Shown here: one piece after another, positions 45,111-53,545 of the stretch
How the letters are laid out: every line of letters starts with the position of its first letter
How positions within the stretch are numbered: position 1 is the first letter of the stretch
Assembly (NCBI RefSeq): GCF_900108065.1
Contig: NZ_FNVQ01000001.1
Span: 620,001 to 684,000 of the forward strand
Length of the DNA: 64,000 bases
Reading direction: 5' to 3'
Source of the DNA: Marinobacterium lutimaris
GTDB lineage: Bacteria > Pseudomonadota > Gammaproteobacteria > Pseudomonadales > Balneatricaceae
Program-made: the position numbers and the translations under genes
Notes under the pieces: model-generated
Database searches by the model: none
What the model was told of the DNA's origin: nothing
What the model saw: only the letters and a program-made list of their open reading frames with translations

Positions 45111-45126
45111 AGCAATAAACGCGCCA
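45111..45126 (-). promoter_or_regulatory. Sigma-54 promoter of the Amt-GGDEF-EAL gene
   Basis: On the minus strand TGGCGCGTTTATTGCT differs from the sigma-54 consensus TGGCACG-N4-TTGCW at one conserved position. The invariant GG (45125-45124) and GC (45113-45112) are ten bases apart. The start site is expected near 45100, about 53 bases before the ATG at 45047. This implies control by an enhancer-binding protein such as NtrC. Confidence 0.8.
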
Positions 45127-45185
45127 TTTCCTGGCGGGTCAGTCAGTTGGAGCGGCTGGCGCTGGTCGATTGTTCAGGTGCCTGC

Positions 45186-45240
45186 GCGACACAAGCTGAT
45201 GTTTATTGCGAACTCACCCAATAAAACATAGTTGTGTCGC
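45186..45240. repeat. 9-bp inverted repeat upstream of the sigma-54 promoter
   Basis: GCGACACAA (45186-45194) and TTGTGTCGC (45232-45240) are perfect inverted copies, 37 bases apart. They lie roughly 60-115 bases upstream of the sigma-54 promoter, in the usual place for enhancer-binding-protein sites. They do not match the NtrC consensus. Confidence 0.5.
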
Positions 45241-45286
45241 CAAATCGAGTCGTAACCTATTATCCTTTCCGCTTAGGCTGGCGCTG

Positions 45287-46240
45287 TTAAACCTCCTTGG
45301 GCGGATGCTCGCTGATCCAGTGGCGGGCAATATCCACGCGGCGGGTGATCCAGACATCGCTATGGCGCTGAATATGATCAAGCAGACGCTGCAGAGCGAG
45401 GAAGCGGCCGGGACGACCGATCAGGCGGCAGTGCAGGCCGATCGACATCATGCGCGGTGTTTCCGCGCTTTCGGCGTAGAGTACATCGAAGGAGTCACGC
45501 AGGTAATTGAAGAAATCCTCGCCGTCGGCGAAGCCCTGGGATGAGGAGAAGCGCATGTCGTTACAGTCCAGGGTGTAGGGCACCACCAGATGGTTCTTCA
45601 CTTCGCCGGTACGCAGGCTGACCGGGGTCCAGAACGGCAGGTCGTCGCCGTAGTAGTCAGAGTCGTAGAGCAGGCCGCCATGTTCTACCGCCAGCTGACG
45701 GGTGTTGGGGGAGTCGCGTCCGGTGTACCAGCCCAGCGGTGTGCTGCCGGTCAGGTCGGTGATGATGCGCATCGCTTCCTTCATGTGCTCGCGCTCGCGC
45801 TCGATCGGCATCTGCTGATAGTGGATCCACTTCAGGCCGTGGCAGGCGATCTCATGGTCCAGGTCGACAAACGCCTGGGTCACCTCGGGGTTGCGGGCCA
45901 GAGCGGTGGCGATGCCAAAGATGGTCATCGGCAGGCCGCGGCGCTCAAACTCGCGCAGGATACGCCAGACGCCAACGCGGGAGCCGTATTCATAGATCGA
46001 CTCCATGCTCAGGTGACGATCCGGATAGGCCTGGGGGCCGGCCATTTCTGAAAGAAAAGTTTCAGAGTGGCTGTCGCCATGCAGGACACAGTTCTCGCCG
46101 CCCTCCTCATAGTTGAGGACAAACTGGACCGCGAGACGTGCACCGCCGGGCCAGTTGGCCTTGGGCGGATTCTTGCCATAGCCGCGCAAGTCTCTTGGAT
46201 AGGTGTTCGGATCGGCGCTTGGATTGGTTGTCTCGTTCAT
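45287..46240 (-). CDS. puuE: PuuE-type allantoinase (polysaccharide deacetylase fold)
   Basis: A 317-residue enzyme that opens the allantoin ring to allantoate. The start at ATG 46240 follows AAGGAG by six bases. PuuE features include YPRDLRGYGKNPPKANWPGG, VQFVLNYEEGGENCVLHGD, the YEYGSRVGVWRILREFERRG block and EIACHGLKWIHYQQM. Unlike metal-dependent deacetylases, PuuE allantoinases lack the usual zinc motif. It is divergent from the RpiR regulator and next to allantoicase. Confidence 0.93.
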   Translation of the reverse strand: MNETTNPSADPNTYPRDLRGYGKNPPKANWPGGARLAVQFVLNYEEGGENCVLHGDSHSETFLSEMAGPQAYPDRHLSMESIYEYGSRVGVWRILREFERRGLPMTIFGIATALARNPEVTQAFVDLDHEIACHGLKWIHYQQMPIEREREHMKEAMRIITDLTGSTPLGWYTGRDSPNTRQLAVEHGGLLYDSDYYGDDLPFWTPVSLRTGEVKNHLVVPYTLDCNDMRFSSSQGFADGEDFFNYLRDSFDVLYAESAETPRMMSIGLHCRLIGRPGRFLALQRLLDHIQRHSDVWITRRVDIARHWISEHPPKEV

Positions 46241-46382
46241 CAAGGGCTCCTTGCAGTCCATGACAGGGCAGCGGTTTGTCTTTGCCTGGACGCTGCCGGT
46301 GTTTGCGGGTTTTTTCTTCCGGACAGGCCGGGTTAGTATATTTGACTCTTACAAGCTACGTCGCCACAGGAATCAGATCGTC

Positions 46383-47234
46383 GTGCCAGATGCAACAATC
46401 GACCAGAAACTCCAGGAACAGTACGACCAGCTGACGCCTAGCGAACGTCTGCTGGCGGATTTCATTCTTGCCCACCCTCAGGATCTGGCGCTGTTCAACA
46501 CCGCTGAGCTGGCGCGCATGTGCCATGTATCCAAGGCGACGGTGAGCCGTCTGTTCAAGCGCCTTGGTTTCTCCTCGTTCCGTGAAGGCCGCACCCTGGC
46601 GCGTCAGTTGCGCCACCAGGGCGTGCCGGTGGCGGATGACCAGGGGGGCAGTGTTGCCTTCGATGAGCATCTGCGCCAGGAGGAGCAAAACCTGCACCGA
46701 ATGTTCCAGAGTCTCGATCAGGAACAGGTAGGTTCCCTGGTCGATGCGCTGGAATCAGCCCGCCGGGTGCGGGTGATCGGTTTCCGCAACAGCTATCCGG
46801 TGGCGTTGCATCTGCGTCAGCAGCTAATCCAGGTGCGTTCCAATATTCAGTTGCTGCCGCTTCCTGGCCAGACGCTCGGCGAAGAACTGGCCGATCTGGC
46901 GGCTGATGATCTGGTGATCCTGTTTGGCTTTCGCCGCCGTCCCAAGGGGTTTGATCTGCTGCTGAGCGATCTTTGTGAAGGCCCAGCGTCGCTGGTACTG
47001 ATCGGCGATGAATCCCTGGCTCCTGCTGCATCTAAAGCCGACTGGTGGTTCGAGGCGCCGGTGGATTCTCGCTCGGCCTTCGACAGCTACGCCAGCGCTA
47101 TGTGTCTTATCACTTTGCTGGTTAACAGCCTGTTGCACCGCTCTCTCGAAACAGGGCGTGAGCGTATCGCACGTATCAGTCACAAATATGCCGACCTCAA
47201 TGAGCTCAGTCTAAGTAGCCCCAAAATGGACTGA
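46383..47234 (+). CDS. MurR/RpiR-family regulator, likely of allantoin use
   Basis: A 283-residue regulator starting at GTG 46383 (CAGGAA upstream; the frame is open further up, but that part overlaps puuE). The N-terminal helix-turn-helix is ELARMCHVSKATVSRLFKRL. The C-terminal SIS (sugar-isomerase-like) domain holds RVRVIGFRNSYPVALHLRQQ. It lies between divergent puuE and downstream allantoicase, so it probably responds to a ureide such as allantoin, allantoate or glyoxylate. The effector is inferred. Confidence 0.88.
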   Translation: MPDATIDQKLQEQYDQLTPSERLLADFILAHPQDLALFNTAELARMCHVSKATVSRLFKRLGFSSFREGRTLARQLRHQGVPVADDQGGSVAFDEHLRQEEQNLHRMFQSLDQEQVGSLVDALESARRVRVIGFRNSYPVALHLRQQLIQVRSNIQLLPLPGQTLGEELADLAADDLVILFGFRRRPKGFDLLLSDLCEGPASLVLIGDESLAPAASKADWWFEAPVDSRSAFDSYASAMCLITLLVNSLLHRSLETGRERIARISHKYADLNELSLSSPKMD

Positions 47235-47247
47235 GTGCACATCAATG

Positions 47248-47264
47248 CGCACCTTTATGGTGCG
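47248..47264. promoter_or_regulatory. NtrC-like enhancer site upstream of allantoicase
   Basis: CGCAC-N7-GTGCG (47248-47264), with a sixth paired base on each side of the centre, matches the NtrC pattern TGCAC-N7-GTGCA apart from the outermost base of each arm. It lies about 70-80 bases upstream of the sigma-54 promoter at 47329-47345. Confidence 0.6.
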
Positions 47265-47328
47265 TAATTGCTATCCAATTTCCAGCTTAACCAGGCTAAA
47301 TGTCAGCCCCGGTTCAATTTATCTTGGG

Positions 47329-47345
47329 TTGGAACTAATGTTGCA
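47329..47345 (+). promoter_or_regulatory. Sigma-54 promoter of allantoicase
   Basis: TTGGAACTAATGTTGCA has the invariant GG (47331-47332) and GC (47343-47344) separated by ten bases, with the TTGCA -12 element intact and two mismatches in the -24 flank. The start site is expected near 47356, about 110 bases before the GTG at 47466. Confidence 0.72.
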
Positions 47346-47465
47346 GTAGAAAGGTATATGAAACAAAAGGTGGTTCGCAATCCTGGGTGAAGATTCTCCG
47401 CGAATGCGAGCGTACTGAACTATTTTGCATAGATCCTTGCTAGTGATCGAAAAGAGGAGTCGGGC

Positions 47466-48500
47466 GTGGAATACATAGAAGGTCAGCCGGTTGAAACCCT
47501 GCCGGCATTTGCCGAAGGTGCGATGAACCTGGCCGATATAGGCCTGGGTACCGAGGTGGTTGCGGTCAGCGATCAGTTTTTTGCGCCGGCAGAGCGGATG
47601 ATCAGTGCTGATCTGCCCCGTTTCTACCCGGACCGTTATGACGACCACGGTAAGTGGATGGACGGTTGGGAAAGCCGCCGCAAGCGCGGTGTTGGCCACG
47701 ACTGGTGCGTGCTGCGTCTTGGCGTTGCGGGCTACATCCATGGTTTTGATATCGATACCAGCTTCTTCACCGGCAACTATCCGCCAGGGGCCAGCATTGA
47801 GGCCTGCTATCTACCGGAGAGTGACCCGGACGATTCTACCGAGTGGACAATGCTGGCGGGACCGGTGACCCTGGGCCCGAGTCAGCACCATCTGGTCGCA
47901 GCGCAGATCCCCGCTGACAAGCAGGATTCAGCCTGGACCCACGTGCGCCTGAACATCCTGCCGGACGGCGGTGTGGCGCGTCTGGTGGTGTATGGCAGCC
48001 CGTCCGCGGAACTGAAAGAGGGCGACGAGCTGAACCTGGCTGCCCGCGAGCTGGGTGCCCGCGTGGTGTCCTGGAACGACTCTCACTACGGTCACCCGAA
48101 CAAGATTCTGATGCCGACCAAGGGCATCAACATGGGGGACGGCTGGGAAACCCGCCGCCGTCGTGAGCCGGGTAACGACTGGTGCCTGATCGAGCTGGCG
48201 GCTCCGGGTTATATCGATGAGATCGTTATCGATACTGCCTTCTTTAAGGGTAACTTCCCCGATAAATGTTCCCTGCAGGCTGCCTGCATGGGCAAGGTGG
48301 GCGATGAGGCTCTGGTGACCCAGAGCATGTTCTGGCAGGAGCTGCTTTCACCCCAGCCGCTGAGCGCCGATGCCGAGCATAAGTTCGTGCCGGATGCAGG
48401 CCTGCAGGGGCCTGTGACTCACCTGCGTCTGAACATTTTCCCGGATGGTGGTATCAGTCGCGTGCGCGTACACGGACGGGTTGCAGCTGAGAACAGCTGA
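47466..48500 (+). CDS. alc: Allantoicase
   Basis: A 344-residue enzyme that hydrolyses allantoate to ureidoglycolate and urea. The start is GTG 47466 with AGGAG seven bases upstream. The two homologous halves of the family are visible: GKWMDGWESRRKRGVGHDW with FDIDTSFFTGNYPP, and MGDGWETRRRREPGNDW with IVIDTAFFKGNFPD. The urea product links this gene to the urease genes downstream. A strong terminator follows. Confidence 0.95.
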   Translation: MEYIEGQPVETLPAFAEGAMNLADIGLGTEVVAVSDQFFAPAERMISADLPRFYPDRYDDHGKWMDGWESRRKRGVGHDWCVLRLGVAGYIHGFDIDTSFFTGNYPPGASIEACYLPESDPDDSTEWTMLAGPVTLGPSQHHLVAAQIPADKQDSAWTHVRLNILPDGGVARLVVYGSPSAELKEGDELNLAARELGARVVSWNDSHYGHPNKILMPTKGINMGDGWETRRRREPGNDWCLIELAAPGYIDEIVIDTAFFKGNFPDKCSLQAACMGKVGDEALVTQSMFWQELLSPQPLSADAEHKFVPDAGLQGPVTHLRLNIFPDGGISRVRVHGRVAAENS

Positions 48501-48584
48501 ATTTCGTCAAAAACGGTGCTATCACATTGATTTGGAATGTATATTGCTTCCAAAAACAGAGCATTGCAGAGTGACTGGCATCGC

Positions 48585-48616
48585 ACAGGCTGATCTATGA
48601 TCAGCCTGTTTTGTTT
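48585..48616 (+). terminator. Intrinsic terminator of allantoicase
   Basis: An 11-base perfect stem, ACAGGCTGATC (48585-48595) and GATCAGCCTGT (48599-48609), with a TAT loop, is followed by TTTGTTT. It separates the allantoicase transcript from ureA, which therefore needs its own promoter. Confidence 0.92.
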
Positions 48617-48677
48617 CTGCCCGGCAAACCTCAGGTTCTGTTAGCCTATAGGACGGCGGGTGAACGCAGATTCTCAC

Positions 48678-48697
48678 CTGCTTTTATACCAGGTGCA
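48678..48697. promoter_or_regulatory. Inverted repeat in the ureA leader
   Basis: CACCTG-N8/9-CAGGTG lies about 30 bases upstream of ureA. It could be an operator or a leader hairpin. No clear sigma-54 promoter is seen in this short region, unlike the allantoicase promoter. Confidence 0.4.
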
Positions 48698-48723
48698 TTC
48701 AAAGATTATTCAAGAGGACGACC

Positions 48724-49026
48724 ATGGAGCTGACCCCAAGGGAAAAAGACAAGCTGTTGCTGTTTACGGCGGCACTGTTGGCGGAACGGCGCAAAGAACG
48801 TGGCCTCAAGCTTAACTATCCGGAAGCGGTGGCCTATATCAGTGCCGCGATCCTCGAAGGCGCGCGTGACGGACGCACAGTGGCGGAACTGATGGACTTC
48901 GGTCGCACCCTGCTTGGTGCCGACGACGTGATGGACGGTGTCGCCGAGATGGTGCACGAAGTCCAGGTCGAAGCGACTTTCCCCGATGGCACCAAGCTGG
49001 TGACCGTACACGAACCGATCGTCTGA
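48724..49026 (+). CDS. ureA: Urease subunit gamma
   Basis: A 100-residue structural subunit of the cytoplasmic nickel urease. The family N-terminus [20 protein letters not shown] and [15 protein letters not shown] are clear. Separate ureA and ureB genes show the three-subunit bacterial form. AGAGGA lies upstream of the ATG. Confidence 0.97.
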   Translation: MELTPREKDKLLLFTAALLAERRKERGLKLNYPEAVAYISAAILEGARDGRTVAELMDFGRTLLGADDVMDGVAEMVHEVQVEATFPDGTKLVTVHEPIV

Positions 49027-49036
49027 GGAGCAGAGC

Positions 49037-49342
49037 ATGAAACCCGGTGAAATCATTGCCGAACCCGGCGATATCGAACTGAACGTCGGTCGTGAGACCG
49101 TTGAGGTGGAAGTGGCCAACACCGGTGACCGTCCGGTTCAGGTGGGCTCTCACTACCACTTTTATGAGGTCAACGACGCGTTGCAGTTTGATCGCGAGAA
49201 AGCACGTGGTTTTCGTCTCAATATCGCCGCGGGTACTGCGGTGCGTTTCGAGCCCGGTCAGAGCCGTACGGTCGAGCTGGTGGCGTATGCCGGCTCCCGC
49301 GAGGTTTACGGTTTTCAGGGACGGGTAATGGGTTCGCTCTGA
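49037..49342 (+). CDS. ureB: Urease subunit beta
   Basis: A 101-residue subunit with the typical [19 protein letters not shown] start and [20 protein letters not shown] core. It lies ten bases after ureA with AGGAG before the ATG. Confidence 0.97.
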   Translation: MKPGEIIAEPGDIELNVGRETVEVEVANTGDRPVQVGSHYHFYEVNDALQFDREKARGFRLNIAAGTAVRFEPGQSRTVELVAYAGSREVYGFQGRVMGSL

Positions 49343-49367
49343 GCCCGCGCGAAGGAGGAGTTTGAAA

Positions 49368-51071
49368 ATGGCAAAGATTTCTAGACGCGCCTACGCGGAG
49401 ATGTTCGGCCCGACCACCGGTGACCGTGTACGTCTGGCGGACACCGAGCTGCTGCTCGAAGTGGAACGCGATTACACGACCTACGGTGAAGAGGTTAAGT
49501 TCGGCGGCGGCAAGGTGATCCGTGATGGTATGGGACAGGGCCAGCGCCCGAGTAGCCGTACCATGGACCTGGTGATCACCAATGCACTGATCGTCGACTA
49601 CTGGGGCATTGTTAAGGCCGACGTCGGTATCAAGAGTGGCCGTATCGCCGCCATCGGCAAGGCCGGTAATCCGGATATCCAGCCGGATGTCGATATCGCC
49701 ATTGGTCCGGGTACCGAAGTGATCGCGGGCGAAGGTCAGATCCTCACCGCCGGCGGCATCGATTCCCATATCCACTTTATCTGCCCGCAGCAGATCGACG
49801 AAGCGCTCTGCTCGGGTGTTACCACCATGATCGGTGGCGGTACCGGACCGGCGACCGGCACCAACGCCACCACCTGTACACCGGGCCCGTGGAACATCCA
49901 CCGCATGCTGGAAGCGGCGGATTCGCTGCCGATGAACCTGGGCTTCCTCGGCAAGGGCAACGCCAGCCAGCCGGAAGGTCTGCGTGAGCAGATCGAAGCC
50001 GGCGCCATCGGCCTGAAACTGCACGAAGACTGGGGCACCACGCCGGCCGCCATCGACTGCTGTCTGAGCGTGGCCGACGAGATGGATGTGCAGGTGGCGA
50101 TCCACACCGACACCCTGAACGAGGCGGGCTTCGTGGAAGCCACCCTGAAGGCGATCGACGGTCGCGTGATTCACACCTACCACACCGAAGGTGCCGGTGG
50201 TGGCCACGCGCCGGATATCATCAAGGCGGCGGGCGAAGCCAACATTCTGCCGTCGTCTACCAACCCGACTCGTCCCTACACGGTGAATACCATCGATGAG
50301 CATCTCGATATGCTGATGGTCTGCCACCACCTGGATCCCTCCATCGCCGAGGATGTGGCCTTCGCCGAATCCCGTATTCGCCGCGAAACCATCGCCGCCG
50401 AGGATATCCTGCATGACCTGGGCGCGTTCTCGATGATCTCTTCCGACTCCCAGGCCATGGGCCGGGTCGGTGAGGTGATCACCCGTACCTGGCAGACCGC
50501 GCACAAGATGAAGGTGCAGCGTGGTGCGCTCAGCGGTGATACCGAACGCAACGATAACAACCGTATCAAGCGCTATATCGCCAAGTACACCATCAACCCT
50601 GCGCTGACCCACGGTGTCGCCCACGAGGTAGGTTCCATCGAGGTGGGTAAGCTGGCGGACCTGGTGCTTTGGAAACCGGCCTTCTTTGGCACCAAACCGA
50701 GCATGGTGATCAAGGGCGGCATGATCGCGGTGGCGCCGATGGGCGATCCCAACGCGTCTATCCCGACTCCTCAGCCGGTGCATTACCGTCCGATGTTTGG
50801 CAGCTTTGGCCGCGCGGTGCAGAGCACCTCGATGCTGTTCCTGTCCCAGGCGGCGATGTCGGCCGGTATTCCAAGCCAGCTGGGTCTTGAGAGCCTGATT
50901 GGCGAGGTGCGGGACTGCCGTACGATCACCAAGGACAAGATGATCCTGAACAGCTATCAGCCGAAGATCGAGGTGGATTCCCAGACCTATGAAGTGCGTG
51001 CCGATGGCCAGCTTCTGGTGTGCGAGCCGGCCACCGAACTGCCGATGGCGCAGCGTTACTACCTCTTCTAA
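49368..51071 (+). CDS. ureC: Urease subunit alpha, catalytic
   Basis: The 567-residue catalytic subunit hydrolyses urea to ammonia and carbamate. ATG 49368 follows GGAGGAG by seven bases. Active-site elements are intact: [14 protein letters not shown] (nickel histidines), [12 protein letters not shown] (the carbamylated lysine), [43 protein letters not shown] (flap cysteine-histidine) and [15 protein letters not shown] (nickel aspartate). Confidence 0.98.
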   Translation: MAKISRRAYAEMFGPTTGDRVRLADTELLLEVERDYTTYGEEVKFGGGKVIRDGMGQGQRPSSRTMDLVITNALIVDYWGIVKADVGIKSGRIAAIGKAGNPDIQPDVDIAIGPGTEVIAGEGQILTAGGIDSHIHFICPQQIDEALCSGVTTMIGGGTGPATGTNATTCTPGPWNIHRMLEAADSLPMNLGFLGKGNASQPEGLREQIEAGAIGLKLHEDWGTTPAAIDCCLSVADEMDVQVAIHTDTLNEAGFVEATLKAIDGRVIHTYHTEGAGGGHAPDIIKAAGEANILPSSTNPTRPYTVNTIDEHLDMLMVCHHLDPSIAEDVAFAESRIRRETIAAEDILHDLGAFSMISSDSQAMGRVGEVITRTWQTAHKMKVQRGALSGDTERNDNNRIKRYIAKYTINPALTHGVAHEVGSIEVGKLADLVLWKPAFFGTKPSMVIKGGMIAVAPMGDPNASIPTPQPVHYRPMFGSFGRAVQSTSMLFLSQAAMSAGIPSQLGLESLIGEVRDCRTITKDKMILNSYQPKIEVDSQTYEVRADGQLLVCEPATELPMAQRYYLF

Positions 51072-51169
51072 ACCGGCTGGTGTAGCCAGGGGTGAGTCGA
51101 GGTGTTGAAGGGGCCAGGGACGGCGCTTCGTAAGATTAAAGAGTTCGAATAGATAGGTTTTATTACAGT

Positions 51170-51646
51170 ATGTTGCGACTAGTTTCTAAACTGGATGCCA
51201 AGCAAGAGCCGACCGCGCGCCTGTGTCTGCCGATCGATTCCAGAATCCGCAGCCGTCTGCGTGTGGAACTGGAAGACGGTCGTGAGGCGGGTCTGTTCCT
51301 GCAGCGTGGCCTGATCCTGCGCGGTGGTGATCTGCTGCAGAGCGAATGCGGTGAAGTGGTTGAGATCGTTGCCGCAGACGAGAGTGTCTCCACGGTGCGT
51401 TCCGGCGATCCGCTGCTGCTGGCCCGCTGCGCTTACCACCTGGGCAACCGCCATGTGCCGCTGCAGATCGAGCAGGGCATGGTGCGTTATCAGCACGACC
51501 ATGTGCTCGACGACATGGTGTGCGGACTCGGTGCCGAAGTGGTCGCCGAGCAGGCGCCGTTCGAGCCGGAAGCCGGTGCTTACGCCAGCGAAGGTCATGG
51601 CCATCACCATCATCACGACCATGAGCACGGATCCCACAGCCATTGA
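51170..51646 (+). CDS. ureE: Urease accessory protein UreE, nickel chaperone
   Basis: A 158-residue nickel metallochaperone. The C-terminal tail [17 protein letters not shown] is the nickel-storing histidine cluster. The central [20 protein letters not shown] segment carries the dimer-interface nickel histidine. It is 98 bases after ureC with only a weak ribosome site. Confidence 0.95.
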   Translation: MLRLVSKLDAKQEPTARLCLPIDSRIRSRLRVELEDGREAGLFLQRGLILRGGDLLQSECGEVVEIVAADESVSTVRSGDPLLLARCAYHLGNRHVPLQIEQGMVRYQHDHVLDDMVCGLGAEVVAEQAPFEPEAGAYASEGHGHHHHHDHEHGSHSH

Positions 51647-51674
51647 GCTGACCCTTTCGAAGAGAGGCAATTCT

Positions 51675-51917
51675 ATGCAGATGTTTAAGCGATCTCTGGC
51701 GGCTGTTTCGTTGCTGGCTCCGGGTATGGCTATCGCTCACGAAGGTGCGCATGGCGGCGGTCTGACCAGTGGCTTCGTTCACGTCATCAGCGAGCCGGAC
51801 CACCTGGCCATTGTCTGCCTGGGCGCCGCACTGATCGGCTGTGCCAGCTGGGCGGTACATGGCCTTGGCCGAAAGCGTGCGCTGTCTCGCCAGGCGTCCA
51901 GCCGCGCACGGGACTGA
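51675..51917 (+). CDS. Mini HupE/UreJ-like membrane protein
   Basis: An 80-residue protein between ureE and ureF, missed by size-limited calling because its frame is open into ureE. AGAGAGG precedes ATG 51675. A signal-like N-terminus (RSLAAVSLLAPGMAIA) is followed by HEGAHGGGLTSGFVH and one membrane segment (LAIVCLGAALIGCASWAV), then a basic tail. Full HupE/UreJ proteins have about 190 residues and six to eight membrane segments. This one keeps only the histidine-rich N-terminal module, suggesting a minimal nickel-binding role. Confidence 0.75.
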   Translation: MQMFKRSLAAVSLLAPGMAIAHEGAHGGGLTSGFVHVISEPDHLAIVCLGAALIGCASWAVHGLGRKRALSRQASSRARD

Positions 51918-51921
51918 TTCG

Positions 51922-52587
51922 ATGCTAGCGGATCTACGTCTCTATCAATTGATTAGTCCGGCGTTGCCGGTGGGTGCCTTTACCTACTCCCAGGGATTGG
52001 AGTGGGCCATCGAATGCGGTTGGGTGACCGATGCGGCCAGCCTCGAAGAGTGGCTGGTATCGGCGCTGGAGCATAGCGTCGCTACGCTGGAACTGCCGGT
52101 ATTGTTGCGGCTTTGCCGCGCCCTGGAAGAGGGTGACGAGCAGAGCTTCGGTCAGTGGTGCGACTATCTGCACGCCAGCCGCGAAACCTCGGAGCTGCGG
52201 GCAGAAGAGCGTCAGCGCGCCCAGGCGCTGCTGCGCCTGCTGCCGGAATTGGATGTTCCTGTGCCCGACTCGCTGCGCGACAAAATGGGCAAAACCCAGA
52301 TCGCCGGCATGGTGCTGGCGGCCAAAGCCTGGGATATCGACAGCATCAGCCTGGGGCGTGGCTATCTCTGGAGCTGGCTTGAAAACGCCGTAATGGCGGG
52401 CGTCAAGCTGGTACCCCTGGGCCAGACTGCGGGTCAGAAAATGCTGCTGGATGTATCGGCGCGCTTGCCGGCGCTGCTGGAGCAGGCCCCCAATATCGCC
52501 GATTGGCAAGTGGGCAGCTCTACACCGGCACTGGCGATCGCCAGCTCCAAGCACGAAACCCAGTATTCAAGACTTTTCCGGTCCTGA
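51922..52587 (+). CDS. ureF: Urease accessory protein UreF
   Basis: A 221-residue GTPase-regulating accessory protein. ATG 51922 begins four bases after the mini HupE stop and gives the family N-terminus (YQLISPALPVGAFTYSQGLE). RETSELRAEERQRAQAL and SISLGRGYLWSWLENAVMAG are conserved segments. It forms the UreD-F-G complex that activates urease. Confidence 0.96.
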   Translation: MLADLRLYQLISPALPVGAFTYSQGLEWAIECGWVTDAASLEEWLVSALEHSVATLELPVLLRLCRALEEGDEQSFGQWCDYLHASRETSELRAEERQRAQALLRLLPELDVPVPDSLRDKMGKTQIAGMVLAAKAWDIDSISLGRGYLWSWLENAVMAGVKLVPLGQTAGQKMLLDVSARLPALLEQAPNIADWQVGSSTPALAIASSKHETQYSRLFRS

Positions 52588-52634
52588 TGGCGGATCAATC
52601 TGATCCTCGTCTGGACCTCGCACTATAAGGAAAC

Positions 52635-53255
<621 letters not shown>

Positions 53256-53322
53256 TCTAAGCGTATTAGGCTGCGTATATCATAAAGTACTGTTGTATTT
53301 TTAGGACGCGGCCAGCATCATC

Positions 53323-53354
53323 GTTGAGTCGGCCCGGTTTGAGGCCGATTCAAC
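53323..53354 (+). other. 12-bp stem-loop after ureG
   Basis: GTTGAGTCGGCC (53323-53334) pairs with GGCCGATTCAAC (53343-53354), one G-T wobble, with an 8-base loop. It lies 68 bases after ureG and lacks a T run, so it may protect the 3' end of the urease message. Confidence 0.5.
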
Positions 53355-53545
53355 GCGCTACACTGAACAAGTCATGGAAGTCTTTGCAGTAGAAAAATAA
53401 TATCCGGGATCCTTAGTTATGCAGCAGTCGTTTTACTCTTTTACCCTCAGCTCATGTCCAGCTGCGTTATTGGTTTGCAGCGACGTACCTGATTCCGCGC
53501 CTTTGGGCAGGGTGCTCCGAGTATAACGAGGAGGCACTGACGGAT

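Noticed and set aside
46241-46382. Possible sigma-54 promoter for puuE
   Set aside because: A GC-N10-CC spacing exists near 46294-46307, but the conserved TTGC and TGGCA positions do not match.
49218-50783. A 521-residue open frame on the minus strand opposite ureB/ureC
   Set aside because: It is antisense to intact, highly conserved urease genes, has no domain and reflects codon bias in GC-rich DNA.
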